Shown here piece after piece: positions 33,501-42,054 of a DNA stretch of 64,000 nt. The notes under the pieces were generated by a model, which saw only the letters and a list, made by a program, of their open reading frames with translations, was not told the DNA's origin and did no database searches. Position 1 is the first letter of the stretch; the number at the start of each line of letters is the position of its first letter. The position numbers and the translations under genes were made by a program. This stretch comes from Mycobacterium asiaticum (GTDB lineage: Bacteria; Actinomycetota; Actinomycetes; Mycobacteriales; Mycobacteriaceae), in assembly GCF_001673635.1 (NCBI RefSeq), contig NZ_LZMH01000069.1, positions 1-64,000 of the forward strand, given 5' to 3'.

Positions 33501-33887
33501 GGAGGCCCCCAATGACAGCTCGGCGCCGAAAACAGTGCGCACGTCGAGCTCGGCGGCGGCCTCAGCGAACCGCACCGCCCCGTACAAGCCGTTGTGGTCG
33601 GTCAGCGCAAGCGCGCGCAGGTCCAGCCGGGCGGCCTCCTCGACCAGCTCCTCCGGCGTGCTGGCCCCGTCGAGAAAGCTGTACGCCGAATGCGCATGCA
33701 ACTCGGCATACGCGACCGACGATTTGGCCCGGCGCCCGTCCGGCTTTGCGGTGTACGTCCCGCGCTTGGACGAAAGCGGGGCATCATCGGCCGGCCGCAC
33801 CGGAACGGGCGCGCCGGCGTGGCGCGGTTTTCCGTCCAGCACCCGTTCCATCTCGGACCAGCTGGGCGGTCCATTGTGCCAGCCCAT
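30594..33887 (-). CDS. dnaE2: Error-prone DNA polymerase III alpha subunit (ImuC type)
   Basis: A 1097-residue C-family polymerase, the catalytic part of the mycobacterial DNA-damage mutasome with ImuA' and ImuB. The start MGWHNGPPSWSEMERVLDGKPRHAG is like that of the M. tuberculosis protein. The PHP domain begins near residue 58 (AYAELHAHSAYSFLDGAS, TDHNGLYG). The polymerase palm has PDIDIDIES, and the fingers have FQVESRAQMATLPRL. A C-terminal OB-fold domain holds VTHRQRPGTAQGVTFVNLEDETG. No stop or frameshift is seen. A perfect LexA box lies 13-28 bases upstream of the ATG, so SOS induction is expected. A strong hairpin follows. Confidence 0.97.
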   Translation of the reverse strand: MGWHNGPPSWSEMERVLDGKPRHAGAPVPVRPADDAPLSSKRGTYTAKPDGRRAKSSVAYAELHAHSAYSFLDGASTPEELVEEAARLDLRALALTDHNGLYGAVRFAEAAAELDVRTVFGAELSLGASSVSEARTEQPDPPGPHLLVLARGPEGYRRLSRQLAAAHLAGGEKGKLRYDIDALAEAAGGHWHILTGCRKGTVRLALSTGGPEAAKRALAELVDRFGAERVSIELTHHGQPLDDERNALLAGLAAPFGVGVVATTGAHFAHPSRRRLAMAMGAVRARQSLDAAAGWLAPLGGSHLRSGEEMARLFAQHPDAVTAAAELGEQCAFGLALIAPQLPPFDVPDGHTEDSWLRSLTMVGAADRYGPPDAAPRAYAQIEHELKIIAQLQFPGYFLVVDDITRFCRENDILCQGRGSAANSAVCYALGVTAVDPVANDLLFERFLSPARDGPPDIDIDIESDQREKVIQYVYDKYGRDYAAQVANVITYRPRSAVRDMARALGFSQGQQDAWSKQISHWSGQPGDIEGIPEQVVDLANQIRNLPRHMGIHSGGMVICDRPIADVCPVEWARMENRSVLQWDKDDCAAIGLVKFDLLGLGMLSALHYARDLVAEHKGIEVDLARLDLSEPAVYEMLSRADSVGVFQVESRAQMATLPRLRPRIFYDLVVEVALIRPGPIQGNSVHPYIKRRNGIEPVVYDHPSMEPALRKTLGVPLFQEQLMQLAVDCAGFSAAEADQLRRAMGSKRSTERMRRLRGRFYDGMRTLHDADDEVIDRIYEKLEAFANFGFPESHALSFASLVFYSSWFKLHHPAAFCAALLRAQPMGFYSPQSLVADARRHGVLVHGPCVNASLAHATLENAGTEVRLGLGAVRHIGDDLAEKLAGERKANGPFASLLDLTSRLQLSVPQTEALATAGGLGCFGMSRREALWAAGAAATQRPDRLPGVGSSSHIPELPGMSELELAAADVWATGVSPDSYPTQFLRADLDAMGVVPAAALGSVPDGDRVLIAGAVTHRQRPGTAQGVTFVNLEDETGMINVLCTPGVWARHRKLAHTAPALLIRGQVQNASGAITVVAERMGRISLAVGSKSRDFR

Positions 33888-33899
33888 CTGGCCAGTATA

Positions 33900-33915
33900 T
33901 CGAACATCAGTTCGA
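33900..33915 (-). promoter_or_regulatory. LexA (SOS) box of dnaE2
   Basis: TCGAACATCAGTTCGA carries perfect half-sites TCGAAC and GTTCGA separated by four bases, the mycobacterial SOS box. It lies 13 bases upstream of the dnaE2 start codon. Confidence 0.93.
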
Positions 33916-34126
33916 TGGATGAAGTCTTCGCTAACTGGCCGGAGCGAACTTCCGAACGCTTTTCAAACGGCTTTGTAACAAATTGCCCGCAGCACACCCC
34001 GGCGCGGCATCGCCGCAGTTAAACACAACTTCAATTGGAACACACGTTCTTAACCTGGCGGGGCTACCGCCGTGCAGACCCCATCCGGATACTGGTACAA
34101 GTTGAAAAAACACGGCGGGGGCGGCT

Positions 34127-35389
34127 ATGGCACAACAGACGACACAACAGACGACATCCGATACGGGATTCTTCGGCGGCGCGACACCGGATGCGCACCC
34201 AAACCTGGCGATGGCCGCCGCTGCCATCGTCGAGGGTTGCGCACCGGACAGCGAACTGATCAAAAAGCTACTGGCAGAGCGGATTCGACCGGGCGTTCCG
34301 GTGAATCCGGACGCCGCTCAGCACGTGCACCGGATGGCCCTCCCCCGTCCCGGCGACGACGGCGAACTCTTCCTGGCCATCACCCACGCCCTGGAACGTC
34401 CCCTCGAACTCGACGGCCCGCTGTGGGAATGCTGGGTGATCGAAGGCCTCCGGGACTACCGGTGGGCGATTCTGATCAAGGTCCACCACACCCTCGGCAG
34501 GCTTTCGCCCGCCCACCTTCTCCTCCAGCTCTGCGACGATGCCGCGACCGGCACCTTCTCCAGCGGGGCCCCGAAAGAGCTTCCGGCTCCGCCGATCGAC
34601 TGGGCCGACGCGCTCTGGCAACTGCCGGCCACTCTGGTGAAGGTGGCGGCGCGGGCCGCGCTGTTACCCATCACGTGGCTGTCGCCCGCCGGTGCCGACA
34701 CCACTCGGCGGCACTACCGCACGGTGCGGGTACCGCGCGCCCAGGTCGAAAGCGTGTCCCGCAAGTTCGGGGTGCAGCCCAACGAGGTTGCGCTTGCCGC
34801 GGTCACCGAGGGCTTCCGCACCGTGCTGCTGCGGCGCGGCGAACAACCGCGCGCGGATTCGCTGCGCACCCTCGGGCCGGCGGTGCCCTACCTCCCGCTC
34901 GAACACGAAGAACCCGTTCAGCAGCTGCGCGCGGTGCACAGCATGTCCGGCCGCAATGACCAGCGCCCCGCGGCGAATTCGCCGATTGCATTGTGCGCCA
35001 AGGTGATCCAAGCGCTGACGAAATCACCCGGGCAAGGACTGGTGGCCCTGGCCACCACCGCAGCCGGACCGCGGCGGCGCTTGCATCTGCTGGGCCAACG
35101 GATGGAGCGGCTGCTACCCATCCCGCCGACCGCGCCGGACGTCAGCACCGGGGTCGCGGTTTTCAGCTACGGGGACGAGCTGGTCTTCGGGATCACAGCC
35201 GGCTACGACGGGGCGACCGAGATGGAGCACCTGGCTGACGGCATCGAACTGGGCATGGCGCAGCTGGCCGCGCTCAGCGAGGACTCCGTGCTGTTGTTCG
35301 ACCGCCGGCGCGGGCGCTCGTCGCGCGCGCTGACTGCCAGCGCGGCGCGGTGGCGACCTGCCGCACCGCCCGCACGCGTGCGCCACTGA
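34127..35389 (+). CDS. Wax ester synthase/DGAT-like protein with altered active site (Rv3371-like)
   Basis: A 420-residue protein with the layout of mycobacterial WS/DGAT (Tgs) acyltransferases: an acceptor-side N-terminal half with RPLELDGPLWECWVIEGL, then a second half with NEVALAAVTEGFRTVLLRRGE and a C-terminal YGDELVFGITAGYDGATEMEHLADGIE. The catalytic HHxxxDG motif should sit at about residues 122-128, but the sequence reads HHTLGRLS: both His are kept and the Asp-Gly pair is lost. True triacylglycerol synthesis is therefore doubtful; it may have another role. It lies downstream of the divergent dnaE2, and the gap holds the SOS box near dnaE2. Confidence 0.8.
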   Translation: MAQQTTQQTTSDTGFFGGATPDAHPNLAMAAAAIVEGCAPDSELIKKLLAERIRPGVPVNPDAAQHVHRMALPRPGDDGELFLAITHALERPLELDGPLWECWVIEGLRDYRWAILIKVHHTLGRLSPAHLLLQLCDDAATGTFSSGAPKELPAPPIDWADALWQLPATLVKVAARAALLPITWLSPAGADTTRRHYRTVRVPRAQVESVSRKFGVQPNEVALAAVTEGFRTVLLRRGEQPRADSLRTLGPAVPYLPLEHEEPVQQLRAVHSMSGRNDQRPAANSPIALCAKVIQALTKSPGQGLVALATTAAGPRRRLHLLGQRMERLLPIPPTAPDVSTGVAVFSYGDELVFGITAGYDGATEMEHLADGIELGMAQLAALSEDSVLLFDRRRGRSSRALTASAARWRPAAPPARVRH

Positions 35390-35483
35390 GCCGGCGCACC
35401 TGCGCGGCCGACGTGGCGCGGCCGCCATCCGCGCTATTGTTCTGGCCCATGAGTTTGCCGACCTCGACGGGATTGCGGCCTCG

Positions 35484-36371
35484 ATGAATCCCGATGCCTT
35501 CTGCACGTCCGATCAATGGAGCGGGATCGCAGCGGCATCGTCGACTTCCCAACTCGCCGGGGTGCTGGGCGGATTCCTGATCACGGCCATCGCCTTGGTG
35601 TTCGACCGCAGCAGCCGAGAAGGCGCGCACACCTTGGCGCTGTTCGCCTCGGCGGTGCTGATCCTGATGCTGGACAGCTACTTGTTCAGCCTGATCTCCG
35701 GGACTCATCCCTCCGACACCGGGGATCGCCAGAGCATCTGCGCAATCGCCTGGACCCAGGGAAACCTGGCGACCGGAATGCTCGCGGCCGGCACCACCGG
35801 GCTGTTCGGCGGGCTGGGCTGGATGCTTGCAAGCCACGCGGTGAACAAGACGCCCAAGGACGACCCGTCCGACATCGGTGCCTACTGCTTCCTGGGCGAG
35901 TTGGGTGGCTGGCTGACCTTCGGCGCCGCGATGACCACGACGCTGATCATGAGCGAGACCAGTATCGATTACCTGCATTCCATGCTCGGCCACCCGCCCG
36001 CGCTCTGGCTCACCGGATCGATCGCGACGTTCTGCGCCGCGGCCATCCTGCTCGATTTCGTCTTGGTGTACATCCGCACCAGGACCCTCAGCCGGTCGCT
36101 GAAGGCGGCGCAGCCAACGGAACTGGCGTTGCGGTCGATCAAGGTCGCGACCGTGGGCACCCTGTTCCTAGCGGTCGCGGCATCATGGCTTGCGGTCAGC
36201 GTGGCACGCCTGCCGGTCGGCTGGCTGACCGCCCCCAACCGCGCGTTCGTCCTACTGGTCTTCGTGCTGTCGCTGCTGGTGCCGACGGTTGTCTCGACGG
36301 CGATCTGCTATTCCGTCGCCAGCACCCACGAGGGTCTGACGCGACAGCGCAGGTTCATGTCGCGCCAGTGA
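35484..36371 (+). CDS. Hypothetical multi-pass membrane protein
   Basis: A 295-residue protein I do not recognise. About seven hydrophobic segments are visible: LAGVLGGFLITAIALVF, LALFASAVLILMLDSYLFSL, GMLAAGTTGLFGGLGWML, LGELGGWLTFGAAMTTTLIM, LTGSIATFCAAAILLDFVLVY, VATVGTLFLAVAASWLAVSV and FVLLVFVLSLLVPTVVSTAI. There is no signal peptide and no known transporter motif. I do not recall a counterpart between Rv3371 and otsB2 in H37Rv. It is followed 34 bases later by otsB2 on the same strand and may share its transcript. Confidence 0.75.
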   Translation: MNPDAFCTSDQWSGIAAASSTSQLAGVLGGFLITAIALVFDRSSREGAHTLALFASAVLILMLDSYLFSLISGTHPSDTGDRQSICAIAWTQGNLATGMLAAGTTGLFGGLGWMLASHAVNKTPKDDPSDIGAYCFLGELGGWLTFGAAMTTTLIMSETSIDYLHSMLGHPPALWLTGSIATFCAAAILLDFVLVYIRTRTLSRSLKAAQPTELALRSIKVATVGTLFLAVAASWLAVSVARLPVGWLTAPNRAFVLLVFVLSLLVPTVVSTAICYSVASTHEGLTRQRRFMSRQ

Positions 36372-36405
36372 CGGCCGGCGCGCACCCCCGTGAGAAGGTG
36401 GGGCC

Positions 36406-37518
36406 ATGTCGGTGATGATCGACCCCCGGCGCCATGACGCAGTGCTGTTCGACACGGCCCCCTCCGGCACGCTGGCCAACAAACTGCGCGAGGCCCGCGT
36501 CGGCACCGGCGTCTTCTCGCCGGGCGACGGGCTGCGCGCGGCCGCCGAGGAGCTAGACGTGCGGCCTGGCCGCTGCGCCGTCGTCGCGTCCGAGCGCGAC
36601 GACCTCACGGCCGCCCGGGAGACCGGCTTCGCCCTGGTGATCGGACTCGGTGTCGCCGGCGGCGATTACGAGGTGACCGACCTCGAAGAGATCAGCGTGC
36701 GCACCGGCGACCGTCGCATGTCCGAGCTTCCCGACGCATTGCAGACCATCGGCGACTTCACCGTCGGGCGGCCCGCGGTGTTCTTCGATTTCGACGGGAC
36801 GCTGTCAGACATCGTCAACGACCCGGATGCTGCCCGGCCCGTGCCGGGCGCGGTCGAGGCGCTGCGGCAATTGGCGGCGCAATGCCCGGTCGCCGTGCTC
36901 AGCGGACGCGATCTGGCCGATGTCTCCAACCGGGTGGGTCTGGCCGGTATCTGGTACGCCGGCAGTCACGGATTCGAGCTGACCGCACCCGACGGCGCGC
37001 ACCACCAGAACGAAGAGGCGGCGAAAGCGATCCCGGTGCTGGAAGAGGCCGCGGCGAAATTGCGGGGGAAGCTCGCATCGATTCCCGGAGTTGCGGTGGA
37101 ACACAAGAGGTTCGGCGTGGCCGTCCACTACCGCAACGCCCCCCGCGACCGGGTCGGCGAAGTCGCCGCGGCGGTGCGTGCCGCCGGACAACGTGATGCG
37201 CTGCGGGTGACCACCGGCCGCGAGGTGATCGAACTGCGCCCGGATCTGGACTGGGACAAGGGCAAGACCCTGCGGTGGGTGATCGACCATCTGCACGATT
37301 CGGGCTCGGGATCACTGTCGCCGATCTATCTCGGTGACGACATCACCGACGAGGACGCCTTCGACGCGGTACGCGACGACGGCGTGCCGATCTTGGTGCG
37401 GCACAACGACGATGGCGACCGGGCCACCGCGGCGCGCTACGCCCTGGACAGTCCCGCCCAGGCCGCCGAATTCACCGGCAACCTTGCCCGATTGATCGCT
37501 GACGCTGGCGTGAATTAA
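36406..37518 (+). CDS. otsB2: Trehalose-6-phosphate phosphatase
   Basis: A 370-residue enzyme that makes trehalose from trehalose-6-phosphate, the last step of the OtsA-OtsB route; trehalose is needed for trehalose mycolates. The catalytic HAD domain starts near residue 125 with FFDFDGTLSDI (Asp nucleophile and acid). Motif II is VAVLSGRD, and the later motifs are DKGKTLRWV and YLGDDITDEDAF. The first ~120 residues are the N-terminal HAD-like domain of mycobacterial OtsB2 (PGRCAVVASERDDLTAARETGF). The phosphatase domain is complete. Confidence 0.95.
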   Translation: MSVMIDPRRHDAVLFDTAPSGTLANKLREARVGTGVFSPGDGLRAAAEELDVRPGRCAVVASERDDLTAARETGFALVIGLGVAGGDYEVTDLEEISVRTGDRRMSELPDALQTIGDFTVGRPAVFFDFDGTLSDIVNDPDAARPVPGAVEALRQLAAQCPVAVLSGRDLADVSNRVGLAGIWYAGSHGFELTAPDGAHHQNEEAAKAIPVLEEAAAKLRGKLASIPGVAVEHKRFGVAVHYRNAPRDRVGEVAAAVRAAGQRDALRVTTGREVIELRPDLDWDKGKTLRWVIDHLHDSGSGSLSPIYLGDDITDEDAFDAVRDDGVPILVRHNDDGDRATAARYALDSPAQAAEFTGNLARLIADAGVN

Positions 37519-37615
37519 TCTACCGCTCTTCGGAATCCGGACAACCTGTGCAAAAGGCGCAACGCGGCGACGCGAACCGAGTTATTCTGCGCGGCAGTCT
37601 ATCGGGAGGACTGCC

Positions 37616-40552
37616 ATGTCGTTCGTATCCGCGACCCCAGAATCGATCACCGCTGCTGCGACGAACCTGGCCAACATCCGACAAGCGGTCAACGCTGCAA
37701 CGGCGGCGGCGCTGGCTCCGACCACACAGCTGCAAGCCGCTGCCGCCGACGAAATATCAACGGCCATCACGGCAATCTTCGGGACGCACGGTCAGGCCTA
37801 TCAGTCGCTGAGTGCGCAGGCGTCGGCGTTTCACCAGCAGTTCGCGGCGGCCCTGGCAGATGCCGCGGGCGCCTACGCCTCGGCCGAGACGGCGAGCATC
37901 GACCAACTCATTCTGGGCGCGATCAATGCCCCCACCCAGACACTGTTGGGACGCCCGCTCATCGGTGACGGCGCCAACGGTACGGCGGCCAGCCCCAACG
38001 GTGGGGCCGGTGGGCTGTTGTACGGAAATGGGGGCAACGGATTTACCCAGCCGGCGAACTCCGGCTTGTCTGGCGGTCAGGGCGGGGCCGCGGGATTGAT
38101 CGGCAATGGCGGTGCCGGTGGCAGCGGTGGCAGTGGAGCCAACGGCGCCGGTGGAAGCGGCGGAGCCGGCGGCGCGGGCGGCTGGTTGTACGGCAACGGC
38201 GGGACTGGTGGTTTCGGCGGCGCTGGCACGGGGAGCGCTGGCGCCAACGGCGGGGCTGGCGGCATGGGCGGCCACGCCGGCTTGTTCGGCACGGGCGGGT
38301 CGGGTGGATCGGGCGGAACCGGCGGAGCAAATACGGCTGGGGGAGGTGCGGCCGGTACTGGCGGAGCAGGGGGCGCTGGTGGAGGCGGAGGATATGTGGC
38401 CGGTCATGGTGGGGGCGGCGGAGCCGGCGGAACCGGCGGAACCTCCTCCGCCGGTGGCGGGGCCATGTCGGGCGCCGGTGGCACTGGCGGGGCCGGAGGC
38501 TCAGCCGGCGCACTGTACGGCAACGGCGGGGCCGGTGGGACCGGTGGAGGCGGCGGATTGTTCGGGGGGACGGGTAGCGCCGGTGGTGGCGGCGCGGGTG
38601 GATCCGGCGGCAGCGGTGCATGGCTATTCGGTGATGGTGGAAATGCCGGGGGCGGTGGCGTCGGTGGCATCAGCGCCGGCACCGGCCCGGGCGGGAGTGG
38701 CGGTAACGGCGGGGCGGCCGGGCAGGCGGGAGTGTTCGGCGCCGGTGGCACCGGTGGGTTAGGCGGCGCCGGCGGCGCGGTAACGCAGAGCGGCAGTTCC
38801 GGCGGCACGGGTGGCGCTGGTGGTGCCGGCGGAGTGGGCGGGTTGCTGTACGGCGACGGCGGAGCCGGCGGCGCCGGCGGTGCCGGCGGTAACAGCACCG
38901 TCGGTGGCACCACGAATGCGGCCCGCGGCGGGACCGGCGGCAACGGCGGTGGCGGTGGCAGTGCTCGGGGAATTGGCGACGGCGGCATCGGCGGCAGCGG
39001 CGGGGACGGCGGGATTACCACAGTCCCACCAAGCACCACGACCAACAACGGCAACGGGGGCAATGGCGGTAACGGTGGCGCCGGCGGCAGTGCCGGATGG
39101 TGGGGTGACGGCGGGAATGGCGGCCGTGGGGGGTTCGGTCAGGACGCCGGGATGAGAGGCGGCGCCAGTAGCGCTAACGGCAACGGAGTTGACGGGGGTG
39201 ACGGCGGGAACGGCGGTGACGGCGGCAGCGGTGGTAGTGCCGGGTTGCTGGCCGGCAACGGCGGACACGGCGGCAATGCCGGCGACGGTGGCGACGCCGG
39301 CAACGGCGGCAACGGCCGCAACGGCACTGTGTCAGCGCAGCGCGGCACCGGTGGCGCCGGCGGCGACGGCGGCGACGGCGGCGACGGCGGTTCCGGCGGC
39401 CGCAGCGGCATGCTCTTCGGCAGTGGCGGCAATGCTGGTACGGCCGGCAACGGTGGCGACGGCGGCAATGGAGGCAATGCGGGCACCCTCAGCTCCACGG
39501 GCGGTTCGATCGGCAACGGCGGTAGTGGGGGACACGGCGGTGACGGCGGAAACGCAGGCGTCGCCGGAGCCGGCTCGAGCCTGTTCGGCCGCGCCGGTAA
39601 CTCGGCCGGGGCAGGCGCGGGCGGTAACGGAGGCGACGGCGGCTTCGGCACCGTGGGGATGGCCGCAGCCGACAGCAGCCAAACCGGTCAGGCCGGCGGC
39701 AGCGGGGGCGCCGGGGGCAACGGCGGCCACGGCGGCACCGGAAATGGCGGCAGCAACGGTGCCGGCGGCGCCGGCGGCTCCGGCGGGGCCGGCGCAAAGG
39801 GAGGCAGCGGTTGGAATAGCGACGGCAGCGCGCCGGCCACAGCCGGCGGCGTCGGCGGCGACGGTGGGTCCGGTGGTGCGGGCGGGGCCGGTGGCTTCGG
39901 TGTCAACGGGGGCACGGGTGGCAAAGGCGGCAGCGGCTCCGTCGGGGGCGAGGGCGGAGCCGGCGGCACCGGGCTCGGAAGCTCCGACTTCGCCGGCAAG
40001 GGCGGCAATGGCGGCCGTGGTGGCGCCGGTGGCGCAGGAGGTGATTCCAGCGGCACCGGAACCAACGGCAGCGGCGGCAACGGCGCCAGCGGCGGTGCCG
40101 GCGGCGACGGTGGTACCGCCACGGACATCACCGCCGATATCTACGGGGGCGGTGGCGGCGGAGGCGGCGCCGGGGGCAAGGGCGGCGACGCCGGCACCGG
40201 CGGCGCTGTGGCAGGCTCCGGCGGTAGTGGCGCCGCCGGCGGTGCGGGCGGAGACGGCGGTAAAGCTACCAACCAGGGCAGCCCCTCTGCCGTCGCAGAG
40301 GGCGGCTTTGGTGGTGGCGGCGGCACGGGTTCCGCCGCGGTCGGTGGCGCGGGCGGGTCAGGCGGGGTCGCCGTTGCCGGAGCCGGCCGTCGCGTTGGCG
40401 TTTGCCCCACCGCCGCCGCCCCCGCCAAAGCCGGAGCTGCCGGTGCCGCCGCCTCCGCCATTGCCGCTGACGGGTTCGTTGTTGAGTGCTTTGCCGCCGG
40501 CAGCGGCTTCAACGGGGTCGGTGACGGCAGCGCCGGCCAAACCGCGCTCTGA
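37616..40552 (+). CDS. PE_PGRS family protein
   Basis: A 978-residue PE_PGRS protein. The PE domain covers residues 1-97 (MSFVSATPESITAAATNLAN, Pro-Glu at 8-9) and contains the YxxxE export signal in GAYASAETAS. A linker NAPTQTLLGRPLIGDGANG leads into about 800 residues of GGA/GGX repeats with LLYGNGGNGG-type loops. From about base 40380 the composition changes: the last ~58 residues (VAVAGAGRRVGVCPTAAAPA onward) are Ala-rich and no longer glycine repeats, while the complementary strand reads as glycine-rich PGRS there. Position before htdY matches PE_PGRS52 (Rv3388), but I cannot prove orthology. PE_PGRS proteins are cell-surface or ESX-5-exported. Confidence 0.93.
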   Translation: MSFVSATPESITAAATNLANIRQAVNAATAAALAPTTQLQAAAADEISTAITAIFGTHGQAYQSLSAQASAFHQQFAAALADAAGAYASAETASIDQLILGAINAPTQTLLGRPLIGDGANGTAASPNGGAGGLLYGNGGNGFTQPANSGLSGGQGGAAGLIGNGGAGGSGGSGANGAGGSGGAGGAGGWLYGNGGTGGFGGAGTGSAGANGGAGGMGGHAGLFGTGGSGGSGGTGGANTAGGGAAGTGGAGGAGGGGGYVAGHGGGGGAGGTGGTSSAGGGAMSGAGGTGGAGGSAGALYGNGGAGGTGGGGGLFGGTGSAGGGGAGGSGGSGAWLFGDGGNAGGGGVGGISAGTGPGGSGGNGGAAGQAGVFGAGGTGGLGGAGGAVTQSGSSGGTGGAGGAGGVGGLLYGDGGAGGAGGAGGNSTVGGTTNAARGGTGGNGGGGGSARGIGDGGIGGSGGDGGITTVPPSTTTNNGNGGNGGNGGAGGSAGWWGDGGNGGRGGFGQDAGMRGGASSANGNGVDGGDGGNGGDGGSGGSAGLLAGNGGHGGNAGDGGDAGNGGNGRNGTVSAQRGTGGAGGDGGDGGDGGSGGRSGMLFGSGGNAGTAGNGGDGGNGGNAGTLSSTGGSIGNGGSGGHGGDGGNAGVAGAGSSLFGRAGNSAGAGAGGNGGDGGFGTVGMAAADSSQTGQAGGSGGAGGNGGHGGTGNGGSNGAGGAGGSGGAGAKGGSGWNSDGSAPATAGGVGGDGGSGGAGGAGGFGVNGGTGGKGGSGSVGGEGGAGGTGLGSSDFAGKGGNGGRGGAGGAGGDSSGTGTNGSGGNGASGGAGGDGGTATDITADIYGGGGGGGGAGGKGGDAGTGGAVAGSGGSGAAGGAGGDGGKATNQGSPSAVAEGGFGGGGGTGSAAVGGAGGSGGVAVAGAGRRVGVCPTAAAPAKAGAAGAAASAIAADGFVVECFAAGSGFNGVGDGSAGQTAL

Positions 40553-40647
40553 GGGCACTCAACCTCGGCCCACGAATGGGGTCTTGCGAGACTGTGTCAG
40601 GCTGACGTCTCAGTTCAAGCACCGCGCTGAGACGAGGAGGGCGCGCG

Positions 40648-42048
40648 ATCAGCAAGCTCGGCTTCTGGAGCATCGTCATGCTCGGGATCAACGCCGTCAT
40701 CGGCGCAGGCATCTTTCTGACCCCCGGCGCGGTCATCAAGTTGGCGGGTCCGCTGGCACCGCTGGCCTACATCCTGGCGGGACTCTTCGCCGGCATCATG
40801 GCACTCGTCTTCGCCACCGCGGCCAGGTACGTCAAGACCAACGGCGCGTCCTACGCGTACACGACCGCCGCGTTCGGTCAGCGAATCGGCATCTATGTCG
40901 GGGTCACGCACGCCATCGTCGCGTCGATCGCCTGGGGCGTGTTGGCCTCGCTGTTTGTAACCACACTCCTCAATGTTGCTTTCCCCCAGCAAAATTGGGC
41001 TAGGGACACCGATCTGTTCAGCGCCAAGACGTTGACCTTCCTGATATTCATCGCGGTCTTGCTCACCATCAACCTGTTCGGCAACCGGGCGATCGAGTGG
41101 GCCAACGGAATCTCCACCGCGGGCAAGATATTCGCCCTTTCGGCTTTCATCGTGGGCGGGCTGGCGATCGTTGTCACCCGCGGCGTGAACAACTACTCGA
41201 CCGCAGGATCACCGGGCGTCTACCGACCAGCGCCGTATGCCCTGTTCGGTTTCATCGAAGTCGGACAGAGCACGCTGAGCGGCCTCATCCTGGCCACCAT
41301 GGCCGCGCTGTATGCCTTCACCGGGTTCGAATCGATAGCCAATGCCGCCGAAGAGATGGACGAGCCCCAGCGGAATCTGCCGCGAGCAATACCCATATCG
41401 ATCCTGGCAGTCGGAACGGTCTATGTACTCGCCGTGACGGTGGCCATGCTCTTGGGTTCGGACAAGGTCGTCCAGTCCACCAGGACCGTCAAACTGGCGG
41501 CCGCGATCGGCAACGACGCGTTCCGCACGATCGTCATCCTCGGCGCCCTGGTATCGATGTTCGGCATCAACGTGGCGGCGTCCTTCGGCGCCCCACGACT
41601 GTGGACGGCATTGTCGGACAACAAGACTCTGCCGGCCCGCCTGTCCCGCAAGAACCGGTTCGGCGTGCCGATGTTCGCGTTCGCGGTCACCGCGACGCTT
41701 GCACTGGCGTTTCCTTTGGCGCTGCGATTCGACCTGGAAACCCTGACCGGCCTGGCCGTTATCGCCCGGTTCATCCAGTTCATCATCGTCCCGATCGCAC
41801 TGATCGCGCTGGCTCGCGACACCGCCGGAGAGCACGCCGAGGTAAAGCGAAACCGCTTCACCGACATGGTGTTACCGGTCGCCGCCGTGGTGATATCGGC
41901 GGCCTTGGCGGTGTCCTTTGATTACCGCACGCTCGTGCTGACGCCCGAGGGCGGCGCCAACTACTTCTCGATCGTGCTGATCGCGCTCACGTTCGTGGTG
42001 GTACCGGCCGCCGCCTATGTGCACTACTACCGAACCGTTGAACAGTAG
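40648..42048 (+). CDS. APC-family amino acid permease, non-canonical start
   Basis: A 12-TM-type amino acid/polyamine transporter of about 466 residues. TM1 carries the family motif NAVIGAGIFLTPG. YAFTGFESIANAAEEMDEPQRNLPRAI is the typical TM6 region. The first ATG in frame (40678) falls inside TM1; the sequence before it, ISKLGFWSIV, also fits the family. AGGAGG at 40635-40640 points to the ATC at 40648 seven bases on. The frame is open from 40606 with no ATG, GTG or TTG before 40678. So either an ATC start is used, the start was mutated, or the 40678 ATG gives a slightly short protein. Substrate not predictable. Confidence 0.85.
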   Translation: MSKLGFWSIVMLGINAVIGAGIFLTPGAVIKLAGPLAPLAYILAGLFAGIMALVFATAARYVKTNGASYAYTTAAFGQRIGIYVGVTHAIVASIAWGVLASLFVTTLLNVAFPQQNWARDTDLFSAKTLTFLIFIAVLLTINLFGNRAIEWANGISTAGKIFALSAFIVGGLAIVVTRGVNNYSTAGSPGVYRPAPYALFGFIEVGQSTLSGLILATMAALYAFTGFESIANAAEEMDEPQRNLPRAIPISILAVGTVYVLAVTVAMLLGSDKVVQSTRTVKLAAAIGNDAFRTIVILGALVSMFGINVAASFGAPRLWTALSDNKTLPARLSRKNRFGVPMFAFAVTATLALAFPLALRFDLETLTGLAVIARFIQFIIVPIALIALARDTAGEHAEVKRNRFTDMVLPVAAVVISAALAVSFDYRTLVLTPEGGANYFSIVLIALTFVVVPAAAYVHYYRTVEQ

Positions 42049-42054
42049 GGCGCG

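Noticed and set aside
38404..40512. Pro-rich minus-strand frames opposite the PE_PGRS gene
   Set aside because: Artefact of GGC/GGT repeats read in reverse; no independent support except the 40379-40552 tail noted as a finding.
39189..41003. 604-codon plus-strand frame running out of the PE_PGRS gene toward the permease
   Set aside because: Shifted frame of the PGRS repeat (Ala/Thr-rich) that continues by chance; the permease is in another frame with clear TM segments.
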